Source of the DNA: Labilithrix sp.
GTDB lineage: Bacteria > Myxococcota_A > Polyangia > Polyangiales > Polyangiaceae
Assembly (NCBI GenBank): GCA_019637175.1
Contig: JAHBWD010000008.1
Location: 1-64,000, forward strand
Reading direction: 5' to 3'
DNA length: 64,000 nt
Numbering within the stretch: the first letter of the stretch is position 1; every line of letters starts with the position of its first letter. Below the pieces are notes generated by a model that ran no database searches, was not told the DNA's origin, and saw only the letters and a list, made by a program, of their open reading frames with translations. Below are positions 8,526-23,595 of the stretch, one piece after another. A program made the translations under genes and the position numbers.

Positions 8526-8551
8526 CTCGAACGAACCATATGCACTATACT
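8511..8551. promoter_or_regulatory. BoxR operator region with repeated TGCA / TGCACTATACT
   Basis: The 11-base word TGCACTATACT occurs twice, at 8511-8521 and 8541-8551, exactly 30 bases apart. TGCA cores lie at 8511, 8521 and 8541, spaced 10 and 20 bases, that is on the same helix face. BzdR/BoxR regulators recognise TGCA-containing sites (family knowledge). TATACT inside each repeat also resembles a -10 box reading toward boxC, so bound repressor would cover the promoter. The left copy lies within the first codons of boxR. Confidence 0.7.
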
Positions 8552-8589
8552 ACTTGCCCGAGCCCCTGTCCCGGACTAAGACGAAGCCG

Positions 8590-10254
<1,665 letters not shown>

Positions 10255-10270
10255 GAGCGAGGAGAGAACG

Positions 10271-11701
<1,431 letters not shown>

Positions 11702-11784
11702 CACAGCACCTCCGGCGAGGCCGCCGAAGGCACGCTCTGGCACACTCGGCCGGGCTATTTTCATCCATGATTTAGAGCTCGAAG

Positions 11785-11806
11785 GCGCCATGGCACTCCA
11801 TGGCGC
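11785..11806. terminator. Hairpin after the box operon
   Basis: GCGCCATGG, loop CACT, CCATGGCGC: a perfect 9-bp stem, 84 bases after the boxB stop and 10 bases before the next gene. No T-run follows. It could end the box transcript or act in the leader of the downstream lipoprotein gene. Confidence 0.4.
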
Positions 11807-11815
11807 GACGCCTGC

Positions 11816-12907
11816 ATGGGCGCCGCGCCGATGTGCCCTTCCTTGGCTCGCTTCGCTTGTCCTCTGCTCCTGACGCTGCTCTCGTTCGCCGCCGTCGCCT
11901 GCTCTGCCTCCCAGGGCGACGCGTCGAACGAGGGTGCGTCATCGGGCCCTCCCGGCGAGCGCGATCCGGCGCGCCCCTCCTCGGACGCGACGTCTTCCGA
12001 CACGGAGATCGTCGCGGGCATCGACGCCGAGGCCTTCGCGAGCCAGGGCTTCATGATCGGCAAGCTCGAGGTCACCGCGAAGATCGACGGGCGCGTCGCC
12101 GCGAGCGAGGTCCACGACGAGAGCAGCGGTCCGCTCTTTCCTCGTGAGCTCCGGATCCGCGCGCCGAAGGACGCGCCCGAGGCGGTCGTGGAGATCGAGG
12201 TCGTCGCGCACGACCGCAGCGCGTCCTCGTCGCCTTCGATGATGCCTCCCATCGTGACGCGGCGCCTCGTGACGCGCTTCGTGAAGGGCAAGAGCAAGCT
12301 CGCGTACGTGTTCCTCGAGATCCGCTGCAACACGTTCCCGATGATGGGCGGCGGCGCTCCGTCGGGGCCCACGTGCTCGGCGGAGACGACGTGCATCGGC
12401 GGCGCTTGCCGATCCCCCGAGCGCTTCGATCTGCCCGACTACCGAGCCGACTGGGCGAAGAACCCGCCGAGCGCGTGCGGCACGGGCGCGCCCGAGCTCA
12501 CGATCGCGCAGGGCGAGACCGCGCTCGCTCCGCTCGCCGAGGGAGAGAAGGTCACGCTCGAGCAAGGGCCGCAGTGCGGCCACCACGTCTGGGTCTCGCT
12601 GCGGATGAAGAACCTCGCGCAGTCGGGGACGACGACGGTGCTCACGGCGTCGCAGCCCGGATCCGGGCTCACGATCCCGGCCACGGCCTTTCCCTACGCG
12701 TACGGCCCGAGCGAAGGCGGGGCGTGCGATCTCGTCGGGCTGCGCTTCCAGCTCGATCTCGGCTTCAGGGCCTCGGAGCTGCTCGGCAAGCCGCTCGACA
12801 TCAAGGTCGACGCCAAGGACAAGGCGGGGAGAAGCGCGAGCGCGACCCGTCGGGTGGTCGTCGCCGACGAGGTGAAGATCCTCCCCGGCCGCAGTTGTCC
12901 GCCGTGA
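11816..12907 (+). CDS. Lipoprotein, unknown
   Basis: 363 residues from ATG 11816; an in-frame ATG at 11831 is equally plausible. A lipoprotein signal ends in AAVAC. After a Ser/Asp-rich spacer, residues about 70-165 form a beta-rich domain (FMIGKLEVTAKIDG, VVEIEVVAHDRS). Residues about 180-200 hold a small Cys cluster (CSAETTCIGGAC). The C-terminal half looks like an immunoglobulin-type beta domain. No catalytic motif. It follows the box operon in the same direction but nothing ties it to aromatic degradation. Confidence 0.65.
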   Translation: MGAAPMCPSLARFACPLLLTLLSFAAVACSASQGDASNEGASSGPPGERDPARPSSDATSSDTEIVAGIDAEAFASQGFMIGKLEVTAKIDGRVAASEVHDESSGPLFPRELRIRAPKDAPEAVVEIEVVAHDRSASSSPSMMPPIVTRRLVTRFVKGKSKLAYVFLEIRCNTFPMMGGGAPSGPTCSAETTCIGGACRSPERFDLPDYRADWAKNPPSACGTGAPELTIAQGETALAPLAEGEKVTLEQGPQCGHHVWVSLRMKNLAQSGTTTVLTASQPGSGLTIPATAFPYAYGPSEGGACDLVGLRFQLDLGFRASELLGKPLDIKVDAKDKAGRSASATRRVVVADEVKILPGRSCPP

Positions 12908-12956
12908 GCAAGAGCTCGGCTGGCCCGGCGGGCGTCGCGGTTCTACGATCCAGGCC

Positions 12957-13376
12957 ATGGAGCCCGTGGTCATGTTCGACGGCACGTGCAACTTCTGCGA
13001 CGCAGCGGTGCACTTCGTCCTCGACCGCGAGGCTGGAAGCGTCCTCAAGTTCGCCGCGCTCCAGTCCGACGCCGCGCGCGAGATCCTCGAAGAGGCCCTC
13101 GGCCGCGAAGACGCGCTCGCGCTGCGCGGTGAAGGAGATCCCAATTCGGTCGTATTCGTCGAGGGCGGGCGGGTCTACACGCACTCGGCCGCGTCGCTCC
13201 GGATCACGCGCTATCTCCGCTGGCCGTGGCGATGGCTCGCCGTGCTCGTCGTCGTGCCCCGCCCGATCCGCGACTTCTTCTATCGCTGGTTCGCCCGGAA
13301 TCGGTACCGCTGGTTCGGAAAAACCGAGGCCTGCCGCGTCCCGACGCCAGCGCTACGTGCGCGATTTCTTGGCTGA
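12957..13376 (+). CDS. DCC-family thiol-disulphide protein (DUF393)
   Basis: 139 residues, ATG start. The N-terminus MEPVVMFDGTCNFCDAAVHF carries the DGxCxxC signature of the DUF393/DCC family, a thioredoxin-like fold. A conserved GDPNSVVFVEGGRVYTHS strand and a hydrophobic WRWLAVLVVVPRPIRDFFY segment follow, as usual in the family. Biochemical role in general is not settled; the CxxC pair suggests redox activity. It stands alone between two lipoprotein genes. Confidence 0.82.
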   Translation: MEPVVMFDGTCNFCDAAVHFVLDREAGSVLKFAALQSDAAREILEEALGREDALALRGEGDPNSVVFVEGGRVYTHSAASLRITRYLRWPWRWLAVLVVVPRPIRDFFYRWFARNRYRWFGKTEACRVPTPALRARFLG

Positions 13377-13410
13377 TTTCGAGCCGCTGCGCGAACTCGC
13401 CGAGCGTCGG

Positions 13411-13440
13411 TTGAAAAAAGCGCGACCCGTGCTTTACAGC
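13411..13440 (+). promoter_or_regulatory. Weak sigma70-like promoter
   Basis: TTGAAA at 13411-13416 and TACAGC at 13435-13440, 18 bases apart, 50 bases before the ATG at 13491. The -35 box is close to consensus and the -10 box is poor. If real, it would drive the lipoprotein and, by read-through, the sigma/anti-sigma/caspase operon. Confidence 0.25.
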
Positions 13441-13490
13441 CCGGGCCCCTCCCTGCGTCTTCACGAGCAGACCTTCTCGCAGGAGCCAAA

Positions 13491-14639
13491 ATGAAACGCC
13501 TTCCCTTCGCCCTTCTCTTCGCCTCCGGCCTCGTCGGCTTCGGCATCGCCAACCAGGCGTGCGGCGGGATCTCCGATCCCACGATCAAGAACGAGCGCGT
13601 CGCCACCGTCTCCGGCGCGCTCACCGGCACGGCCGTGCCCGCCAACGCCCGCATCGCGTTCGTGTGGCGCAAGGGCGCGAGCGGCGGCTTCGAGGTCGCG
13701 CACGAAGCGCCGGTCGTCGGCGGCAGCTTCTCCATGAACATCGTGACGCCGCCGGACGGCTTCTACTTCAGCGCCGACGGCGCGCGCATCTCGAGCTCGA
13801 AGAGCAGCAGCGGCAACGCGCCCTCGATCGACGAGAGCAAGCCGGCGCCGGGCGGCGAGTCCGGCACGGCGACGCCGACGCCTCCGCCCGCGCCCGCGCC
13901 CGGCGGCAAGGGCATCACGCCCGTCATCGGGACGCGCGACGGCGTGAGCGGAACGATCACGACCCCGCTCGAGGCGGCGGTCGGCGGCTTCGTCGTCTAC
14001 GTCGACACCAACGGCAACGGAAAGCTCGATCTCGAAGGCTCGCACGCCGGCTCGCCCGATCAGATCCTCGGCGGCAACCGCGATCTGCTCCTCGTGAGCT
14101 TCCGCGGCGGCGGCACCCTCGACTACGAGAAGCTCCGCGACGGCTCGGGGATGCTCCCGACCGCGGGCTTCAACCTCATGTGGGACGAGAAGCGGTGGGT
14201 CGGGCTCGATCTCGTCGAGCTCAAGATCTCCGACAAGGCGAAGCTCCCGAGCGGCGTGTGCGCGTCCGAATCCAGCGTCGACGAGCCGCCGAGCGCCACC
14301 TCGCGCGAGCCGGTGCCCCAGCAGGGCGGCGGGGGTACGACCGAGACGGGTTATCCCTCCCCGACCGATCCGGGCCTGAGCTGCTCGCCCGACGGACGAA
14401 GCTTCACGTACACGCCGACGCCGACGCCGACGGATTGCCCGCCGCCCCCGGCGCCGCCCCCTCCCGGCCTCTGCTCGTCGGACTGGGGCGACGTCGCGCT
14501 CCCCGGATGCGCAGGCACCGGTGGCTCGTGGGTCGAGTCGATCAAGCCCGGCGATCCGGCGCCCGCCGGCTGGCCGTGCACCATCAACGACGCCGACGGC
14601 GGCCCCGCGCCCGACGGCGGGAGCCCCGACGCCGGGTGA
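13491..14639 (+). CDS. Pro/Gly-rich lipoprotein
   Basis: 382 residues, ATG after AGGAGCC. A lipoprotein signal peptide ends at IANQAC. Residues about 40-100 form a beta-sandwich-like domain (VSGALTGTAVPANARIAFVW). A Pro-rich linker, a second domain with GFVVYVDTNGNGKLDLEG (a short Asp/Asn calcium-loop-like stretch) and a low-complexity Pro/Gly tail follow. The sigma factor starts 7 bases after the stop, so this gene may be the first gene of that operon and either a sensor-side partner or a target. Confidence 0.65.
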   Translation: MKRLPFALLFASGLVGFGIANQACGGISDPTIKNERVATVSGALTGTAVPANARIAFVWRKGASGGFEVAHEAPVVGGSFSMNIVTPPDGFYFSADGARISSSKSSSGNAPSIDESKPAPGGESGTATPTPPPAPAPGGKGITPVIGTRDGVSGTITTPLEAAVGGFVVYVDTNGNGKLDLEGSHAGSPDQILGGNRDLLLVSFRGGGTLDYEKLRDGSGMLPTAGFNLMWDEKRWVGLDLVELKISDKAKLPSGVCASESSVDEPPSATSREPVPQQGGGGTTETGYPSPTDPGLSCSPDGRSFTYTPTPTPTDCPPPPAPPPPGLCSSDWGDVALPGCAGTGGSWVESIKPGDPAPAGWPCTINDADGGPAPDGGSPDAG

Positions 14640-14646
14640 GCTCGAG

Positions 14647-15165
14647 GTGCTGGAGCGCGGTCTCTCGGCGGCGGAGGTGAGCGACGTGTATCGGCGCTAT
14701 GGAGCGCTGCTCTCGCGTCGCTGCCGGATGCTGCTGCGCGATCGCGCCCAGGCCGAAGACGCCGTGCAGGAGCTCTTGGCCGTCTTGCTCCGACGCGGTG
14801 AAGGAATGCGCGCGGCGGAGTCGCCCTACAAGTGGCTCTGCCGCGCAGCCGATCGCGCGTGCATCGATCAGCTCAGGAGAGGAAGACACGTGCGCAACGC
14901 GATGAGCATCGACGATCTCGATCCGATCGGAGCCGCGCCCGGCGCCGATCCCGAGGCGCGATGCGCGGCGCTCGAGTCGCTCGCGCGGCTCGACGACGAG
15001 CAGCAGATGCTCGCCATCATGTTGTTCGTCGACGGGCTGAGCCAGGGCGAGGCCGCCGCGGAGCTCGGGCTCTCGCGCGTGACGGTGAACAAACGCGCGC
15101 AGGCGCTCCGCGCGCAGCTCCGGTTGGGACACGCGGTGTCGATCGCGGAGGAGGCGCCCTCATGA
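14647..15165 (+). CDS. ECF-type RNA polymerase sigma factor
   Basis: 172 residues from GTG 14647; a GTG at 14677 preceded by GGCGGAG is an alternative. Region 2 is readable as VYRRYGALLSRRCRML ... AQAEDAVQELLAVLLRR with the -10 recognition helix after it (SPYKWLCRAADRACIDQLRR). Region 4 is LESLARLDDEQQMLAIML ... LSQGEAAAELGLSRVTVNKR, a clear HTH. The stop overlaps the start of the anti-sigma gene (ATGA), which is the typical arrangement for a sigma factor and its membrane inhibitor. Confidence 0.85.
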   Translation: MLERGLSAAEVSDVYRRYGALLSRRCRMLLRDRAQAEDAVQELLAVLLRRGEGMRAAESPYKWLCRAADRACIDQLRRGRHVRNAMSIDDLDPIGAAPGADPEARCAALESLARLDDEQQMLAIMLFVDGLSQGEAAAELGLSRVTVNKRAQALRAQLRLGHAVSIAEEAPS

Positions 15166-15860
15166 GCCATCCGAGCAACATCGATCTCGAGGCGTTCGCC
15201 TGCGGCGACGCGGTGAAGCGCGTCGAAGCGCACCTGGCCGACTGCGCCGCGTGCCGCGCGTTCGTCGAGAAGCTCCGCGGGTTCGTCGAGGCGGAGACGC
15301 CGGCGCGCGAAGAAGTCGACGCCATCGTCGCGCGCGCGCGGACGACGCCGCGGAAGAAGATGTGGGTCGTCGCGAGCTCCGTCGTCGCTCCGCTGGCGAT
15401 CGCGGCGGCGGCGCTCCTCGTCCTGAGGACGCCCGAGCGGCCTCGCGAGGAGAGCCTGCCCGCCGCCGAGCCGCTCGCGGCCGCGACGATCGAGCCCGAG
15501 ACGACGTTCAAGGGCGGCGTCACCGTCGCCGTCGTCCGCGAGAGAGAGGGGGCCCAGGCGAGGTTCTCCTCGGCCGTGAAAGTGAAGCCTGACGACAGGT
15601 TGCGGGTCGAAGTTGCGCTCGACCGAGAGCAGGCCATACTCGGCGCCGTGCTGAGCGACGACGGCAAATGGCTCGAGCTGATGCCCGAGGGCGTGCGGGG
15701 ACCGGGCACGCACTTCTCCGAGAAGTCCGCGCGCATCGACGGCGCGCCCACGCGCGGCACGATCGTCGTCGGAGCGCCCGAAGCCGTGCAGCGCGCGCGC
15801 GAAACGAAGCGCTTCGAAGGCGTGACGACGATGCGCGTCGAGTGGGAAGGAGCGCCGTGA
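15162..15860 (+). CDS. Membrane anti-sigma factor with zinc-finger-like motif
   Basis: 232 residues; ATG 15162 overlaps the sigma stop. The N-terminus has His24-x3-Cys28-x2-Cys31 (AHLADCAACRAF), the HxxxCxxC pattern of zinc-binding anti-sigma domains. One membrane helix covers about residues 66-87 (KKMWVVASSVVAPLAIAAAA). The C-terminal 130 residues are predicted periplasmic and beta-rich (FSSAVKVKPDDRLRVEV, ILGAVLSDDGKWLEL), and could be the signal-sensing part. The stop overlaps the caspase-like gene (GTGA), tying all three together. Confidence 0.8.
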   Translation: MSHPSNIDLEAFACGDAVKRVEAHLADCAACRAFVEKLRGFVEAETPAREEVDAIVARARTTPRKKMWVVASSVVAPLAIAAAALLVLRTPERPREESLPAAEPLAAATIEPETTFKGGVTVAVVREREGAQARFSSAVKVKPDDRLRVEVALDREQAILGAVLSDDGKWLELMPEGVRGPGTHFSEKSARIDGAPTRGTIVVGAPEAVQRARETKRFEGVTTMRVEWEGAP

Positions 15861-17422
15861 AGCCGAAGCTGTTCGCCGCCGCCGCGGCGCTCGCCATGTC
15901 GCTCAGCGCGACGGCGTGGGCCGAGCCCGTGCGCATCCTCGTGTCCGCCGGGAACAAGGTCGGCCTCGCCGCGGAGCGGCCGCTCAAGTTCGCGGCGAGC
16001 GACGCCGCGCGCGTGCGCGACGTCGTCGTGAGCCTCGGCGGCGTCAGGCCCGAGCACGCGTTCGTGCTCGCCGAGCCCTCGCGCGCGCAGCTCTACGCCG
16101 CCATCGACAAGGCGAAGGCCGAGGCGCAGAAGCACGGGCCTCACGAGGTGACGCTCCTCTTCTACTTCAGCGGTCACGGCGACCGCGACGCGCTCCACCT
16201 CGGCGACGATCGCGTGATGCTCACCGATCTCTCGTCGAAGCTCGGCGAGGTGCCCGCGGGCCTTCGCATCGCGGTGACCGACGCGTGCCGCGCGACGCGC
16301 GAGAAGGGCTTCGCCTCGGACGAGCCGTTCGCGATCTCCGCGACGACGATGCCGCAGGCCACGGGCCAGGTGTGGCTGCACGCGTCGAGCGACGGCGAAG
16401 CCGCGCAGGAGTCTGACGAGCTGGGCGGCGCGATCTTCACGCACGCGTGGCTCAACGGGCTCCGCGGCGCGGCCGACACGAACGGCGACGCGCGCGTGAC
16501 GCTCGAGGAGAGCTTCGCGTTCGCGCACTCGCAGACGCTCATTCGCTCGGCGAAGAGCAGCGGCGTTCTCCAGAAGCCCGAGGCGGTCGTGAGCTTGCGC
16601 GAGGCGGCGCCCGTCGTGCTCACGCAGACGGCGGCGCGGATGGCGACGTTGACGCTGCCTCGCGGCAAGGACACGCACTTTCTCGTCTACTCGGCGGGCG
16701 CCAAGAGCGTCCTCTCCGAGCTGTGGAGCTCGCCCGAGCGACGCATGACGCTGCGCGTGCCGCCGGGTCGATACGTGATCCAGCGGCGCGTCGGATCGAC
16801 CGGAGGCGCCGCGCAGATCGCGATCGGCGAAGGCGAAGAGCGCAACCTCGAAGATCGCGAGTTCGCGCCCGCGAGCCTCGAGGTCCTCGCGCGCAAAGGC
16901 GAAGAGCCCGACGCGATCATGGAGCCCAGCTCGCGCGCGACGAGGCACGAGCTGTCGGCCGGCTACGACGTCGGCGCGAACACGCGAACCGATCTGGTCC
17001 ACGGCCCGCGCGTCACGTACTCGCTCGCGTGGCCGCGCTTCGCGCTCTCGGTCGGCGGCGGCGCCGACTTCACCGGGCGCTCGCTCGCCGACAAAGACGA
17101 GCGCCTCTCGGGCGGCTACGGGCGCGCGAGCGCAGAGCTGCGCATCCCGGCCGGCGCGTTCACCTTCCGCGGAGGCGGCGGCGCCCGCGCCGGCCTCGTC
17201 TCGCAGAGCGTCGAGCCGACGACGCCGTTCGGCGGCGCGGCCGACACCAAGACGGCCTTCGTCTTCGGCCCCGAGGTCTTCGTCGCCGGGCGGTGGGCGT
17301 TCGACCGAACGTGGTTCCTCGACCTCGGCGTCACGGCGAGCGTGCTCTTCCTCCGCGAGGAGTCGGCGCTCGTCGGCCTGCCCGGCGTCGCCGGCGGCGC
17401 CGGCCTCGGCGCCCGCTTCTAG
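15857..17422 (+). CDS. Secreted caspase-fold (C14) peptidase with C-terminal beta-barrel-like region
   Basis: 521 residues, GTG start overlapping the anti-sigma stop. A signal peptide ends near Ala22 (ATAWA). Residues about 25-250 are a caspase-like domain: His107 in FYFSGHGDRD and Cys144 in VTDACRATR form the expected His/Cys dyad. A middle beta region (residues about 260-360, LRVPPGRYVIQRR) follows. The last 150 residues show alternating strands ending in GARF (SLAWPRFALSVGGGADF, WFLDLGVTASVLFL), like an outer-membrane beta-barrel. Caspase-like proteins are usual in complex bacteria, but export together with a barrel-like tail under a dedicated sigma factor is unusual. Substrate unknown. 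Confidence 0.8.
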   Translation: MKPKLFAAAAALAMSLSATAWAEPVRILVSAGNKVGLAAERPLKFAASDAARVRDVVVSLGGVRPEHAFVLAEPSRAQLYAAIDKAKAEAQKHGPHEVTLLFYFSGHGDRDALHLGDDRVMLTDLSSKLGEVPAGLRIAVTDACRATREKGFASDEPFAISATTMPQATGQVWLHASSDGEAAQESDELGGAIFTHAWLNGLRGAADTNGDARVTLEESFAFAHSQTLIRSAKSSGVLQKPEAVVSLREAAPVVLTQTAARMATLTLPRGKDTHFLVYSAGAKSVLSELWSSPERRMTLRVPPGRYVIQRRVGSTGGAAQIAIGEGEERNLEDREFAPASLEVLARKGEEPDAIMEPSSRATRHELSAGYDVGANTRTDLVHGPRVTYSLAWPRFALSVGGGADFTGRSLADKDERLSGGYGRASAELRIPAGAFTFRGGGGARAGLVSQSVEPTTPFGGAADTKTAFVFGPEVFVAGRWAFDRTWFLDLGVTASVLFLREESALVGLPGVAGGAGLGARF

Positions 17423-17435
17423 CCTCTCGCCCGGC

Positions 17436-17476
17436 CCGGCGGTTGCAGCGACGGAGATCCGTCGGGGAGCCGCCGG
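17436..17476 (+). promoter_or_regulatory. Nested stem-loop overlapping a ribosome binding site
   Basis: Outer stem CCGGCGG (17436-17442) / CCGCCGG (17470-17476) encloses inner stem CGACGG (17449-17454), loop AGAT, CCGTCG (17459-17464). The outer 3' arm runs into the GGAGGA (17475-17480) of the 51-residue gene at 17487. It could mask that ribosome binding site, or act as terminator of the caspase operon, whose stop lies 13 bases upstream. Confidence 0.45.
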
Positions 17477-17486
17477 AGGAAGTCCG

Positions 17487-17642
17487 ATGAAGCGAGAGAT
17501 GGGTCGGTTCGACGCGCCGTTCTGGGTGATCCTGCTCACGGGCATGTTCCTCGTGGGATCTCTCGGTTGTTTCGGCCTCGCCGCAGCGGCGCAGGGCGCC
17601 GCAGAGGGCGCGCCGGCGATCATGACGGTGGACGACTCCTAG
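17487..17642 (+). CDS. 51-residue single-pass membrane peptide
   Basis: Begins MKREMGRFDAPFWVILL and ends IMTVDDS. The ATG has a near-perfect GGAGGAAG seven bases upstream. One hydrophobic helix covers about residues 11-37, with a Cys at residue 27. The basic N-terminus and acidic C-terminus suggest an N-in membrane peptide. It directly follows the sigma/anti-sigma/caspase operon and may be its last gene. No family recognised. Confidence 0.55.
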   Translation: MKREMGRFDAPFWVILLTGMFLVGSLGCFGLAAAAQGAAEGAPAIMTVDDS

Positions 17643-17709
17643 GCGGAGCTGGGTCCGCGCGGATCCATCGCGCCTCGTCCAGTGGGCGGAGGTGCGCTAG
17701 AACACGCTC

Positions 17710-18579
17710 ATGGCGGATGAAGGCTACGACTTCGGCGACGCGCGCTTCGATCTGAACGATCCGGCCGACAGGGAGCTCTTGCGGTTCATCCTGTCGCAGG
17801 CGCTCTACGGCGAGGCCACCGGCGTCTACTGCGGCAAGTCGCTCTACGCGGCAGGCTCGCTCGAGGCCGCGCGCTTCTATCTCCGCCAGGCCAAGCAAGA
17901 GCTCGCGCACCTACAGCTCTTCGCCGACATCTTCCGCTCGCTCGACATGACGCCGATGCCCGCGCACTGGGTCGTGAAGCTCCTCTCGTCGCACAACAAC
18001 TACTACCCGCTGAAGGTGCTGATGGAGCACGCGATCGGCGAAGGCATGGTGCTCGACATCTTCAAGGAGGTCTTGCTCCAGACGCTGCCCGACGAAGATC
18101 CGCGCGTGCCGCTCATCAAGAAGAAGCTCCGCGTCGTCTGCCGCGAAGAGGAAGAGCACGTCGCGTGGGGCGAGAAGGAGACCAAGCGCCTGCTCGCCGA
18201 GAAGCCGTGGCTGTCGACGCCGTACTACGGGCTCGTGGAGCTCCAGATGTCGGTGCTGCCGATGCTCGTGCGCGCGTTCGAGAAGCGCGCCGACAATCAC
18301 CCCGTGCTCGTGCACCTGCCGGGCTTCCTGGAGCACGTGCGATCGCGCGTCTACCGCCAAGGCAAGTCGCTCGGGATCGTCCCGCCGGAGCGGCCCGGCG
18401 CGGTGAAGCGCGCGTGGGCGATGGGCTACGGGCTCGCGCTCTTCGTGCGCAGCCAGTTCGCGCGAAGCACTTCGAAGCTCGAGAAGATTTACATCGCCGA
18501 GCTCGGCCTCGACGGCTCGCCCGGCTCGCCGCCCGCGGGGCCCCCGGCGGTCGACGATCCGTCGCACGCCGTCAACTGA
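17710..18579 (+). CDS. Ferritin-like diiron protein
   Basis: 289 residues, ATG start. A four-helix bundle with two Glu-x2-His pairs: LYGEATGVYCGKSL then KQELAHLQLF, and HAIGEGMVLD then REEEEHVAWGEK. This is the ligand pattern of ferritin-like diiron carboxylate proteins. The last 90 residues are basic and then Pro-rich, outside the bundle. Oxygenase, oxidase and storage roles are all possible; no closer subfamily could be assigned. It stands alone, convergent with a small lipoprotein gene. Confidence 0.75.
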   Translation: MADEGYDFGDARFDLNDPADRELLRFILSQALYGEATGVYCGKSLYAAGSLEAARFYLRQAKQELAHLQLFADIFRSLDMTPMPAHWVVKLLSSHNNYYPLKVLMEHAIGEGMVLDIFKEVLLQTLPDEDPRVPLIKKKLRVVCREEEEHVAWGEKETKRLLAEKPWLSTPYYGLVELQMSVLPMLVRAFEKRADNHPVLVHLPGFLEHVRSRVYRQGKSLGIVPPERPGAVKRAWAMGYGLALFVRSQFARSTSKLEKIYIAELGLDGSPGSPPAGPPAVDDPSHAVN

Positions 18580-18585
18580 CGTCGA

Positions 18586-18927
18586 TCAACGCGGGGTGAG
18601 CACGCACGCGCCGTCTTGGCAGTGCGCTTCCTTGTTCATGCAGGGATCGACGAAGCAGCTCACCTTCGGCCCGGCGCACTTCGGATCGCCGTCGGCGCCG
18701 CCGAGCACGCGACAGGCGCAAGGCGCGTCGGGGCAGTAGCTCGACCAGGTGCGGCAGTCGCCGTCGCTCGCGCACGCGCCCGCCTTCACCGCCGCCGAGG
18801 CCGCCGCGGGCACGGGCGCCGCCGAGGAAGGCGCGGCCGGAGCCGGAGCAGGCGCGGGCGCGGCGGGCCCGTTGCACGCCAATCCCGCGGAGGCGAGGGC
18901 GGCGAGGAGCGCGAAGGCAGTTCGCAT
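18586..18927 (-). CDS. Small cysteine-rich lipoprotein
   Basis: 113 residues. Signal peptide with lipobox SAGLAC, then a Pro/Ala linker (residues about 20-48) and a C-terminal domain with ten cysteines (CASDGDCRTWSSYC, CACRVLGG, CFVDPC, CQDGACVL). The pattern of repeated C-x5-C with Asp/Gly is frequent in small exported myxobacterial proteins. Its role is unknown. The tRNA gene starts 82 bases beyond its start on the other strand. Confidence 0.7.
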   Translation of the reverse strand: MRTAFALLAALASAGLACNGPAAPAPAPAPAAPSSAAPVPAAASAAVKAGACASDGDCRTWSSYCPDAPCACRVLGGADGDPKCAGPKVSCFVDPCMNKEAHCQDGACVLTPR

Positions 18928-19009
18928 CGCGGCCGAAGGTACACGAGCCCGCGGAAAACGAGAGCACTGGACAGCCCCGGCGCGACGAAGTATTGACCAG
19001 GTCCCTTTC

Positions 19010-19082
19010 GGGGCCGTAGCTCAGCTGGGAGAGCGCATCCATGGCATGGATGAGGTCAGGGGTTCGATCCCCCTCGGCTCCA
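19010..19082 (+). tRNA. tRNA-Ala (anticodon GGC)
   Basis: A 73-base cloverleaf reads clearly: acceptor GGGGCCG / CGGCTCC, D arm GCTC..GAGC, anticodon stem CATCC / GGATG with loop ATGGCAT (anticodon GGC, reading GCC/GCT Ala codons), variable loop AGGTC, T arm AGGGG-TTCGATC-CCCCT and discriminator A. The 3' CCA is not encoded. No integrase or direct repeat of its 3' end was seen nearby. Confidence 0.95.
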
Positions 19083-19097
19083 CAGAGACGAAACGAT

Positions 19098-23240
<4,143 letters not shown>

Positions 23241-23294
23241 CCGATGATTGAGGACCTTTTCCGCGCCGCCGTCAACTGTGGTGACAGCCCACGA

Positions 23295-23486
23295 TCAGAA
23301 GCGGATGCCGTTTTCCGCTCGGTGTTTCCACCACTTCCACGCGAAGTACGCGGCGGGCACGGCGGCGACGGCGCCCGCGACCGGAGCCAGAAGCACCCCT
23401 GCCGCGACGGCTCCAGCGGTGCTTCCCGCGGCCACGATCCCCTTCTTTCGCGACTCGTCCAGGACCTCGCTGCGCGTCTTGCTCAT
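23295..23486 (-). CDS. Small membrane protein, 63 residues
   Basis: Basic/acidic N-terminus (MSKTRSEVLDESRKKG), then a long Ala/Val/Gly hydrophobic stretch (residues about 17-50) able to form one or two helices, then WKWWKHRAENGIRF. No family recognised. The start ATG at 23486 is preceded by CCCTCTCCCTCC on the coding complement, that is GGAGGGAGAGGG on the mRNA side reading away, so ribosome binding is not clear. It stands alone between the sigma54 activator and the cytochrome genes. Confidence 0.5.
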   Translation of the reverse strand: MSKTRSEVLDESRKKGIVAAGSTAGAVAAGVLLAPVAGAVAAVPAAYFAWKWWKHRAENGIRF

Positions 23487-23595
23487 GGAGGGAGAGGGTA
23501 GACATGCAGGCGCTGCGACGCAACGGCCGCGCTCTGCCGGCGTCTCCGACCACGATCAGCTTCGAGGACGTCTGCGGTTGAGCTGCGAGCTCAGC

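Noticed and set aside
19010..19082. tRNA-Ala as an integration site of a mobile island
   Set aside because: No integrase, no direct repeat of the tRNA 3' end, and ordinary base composition on both sides.
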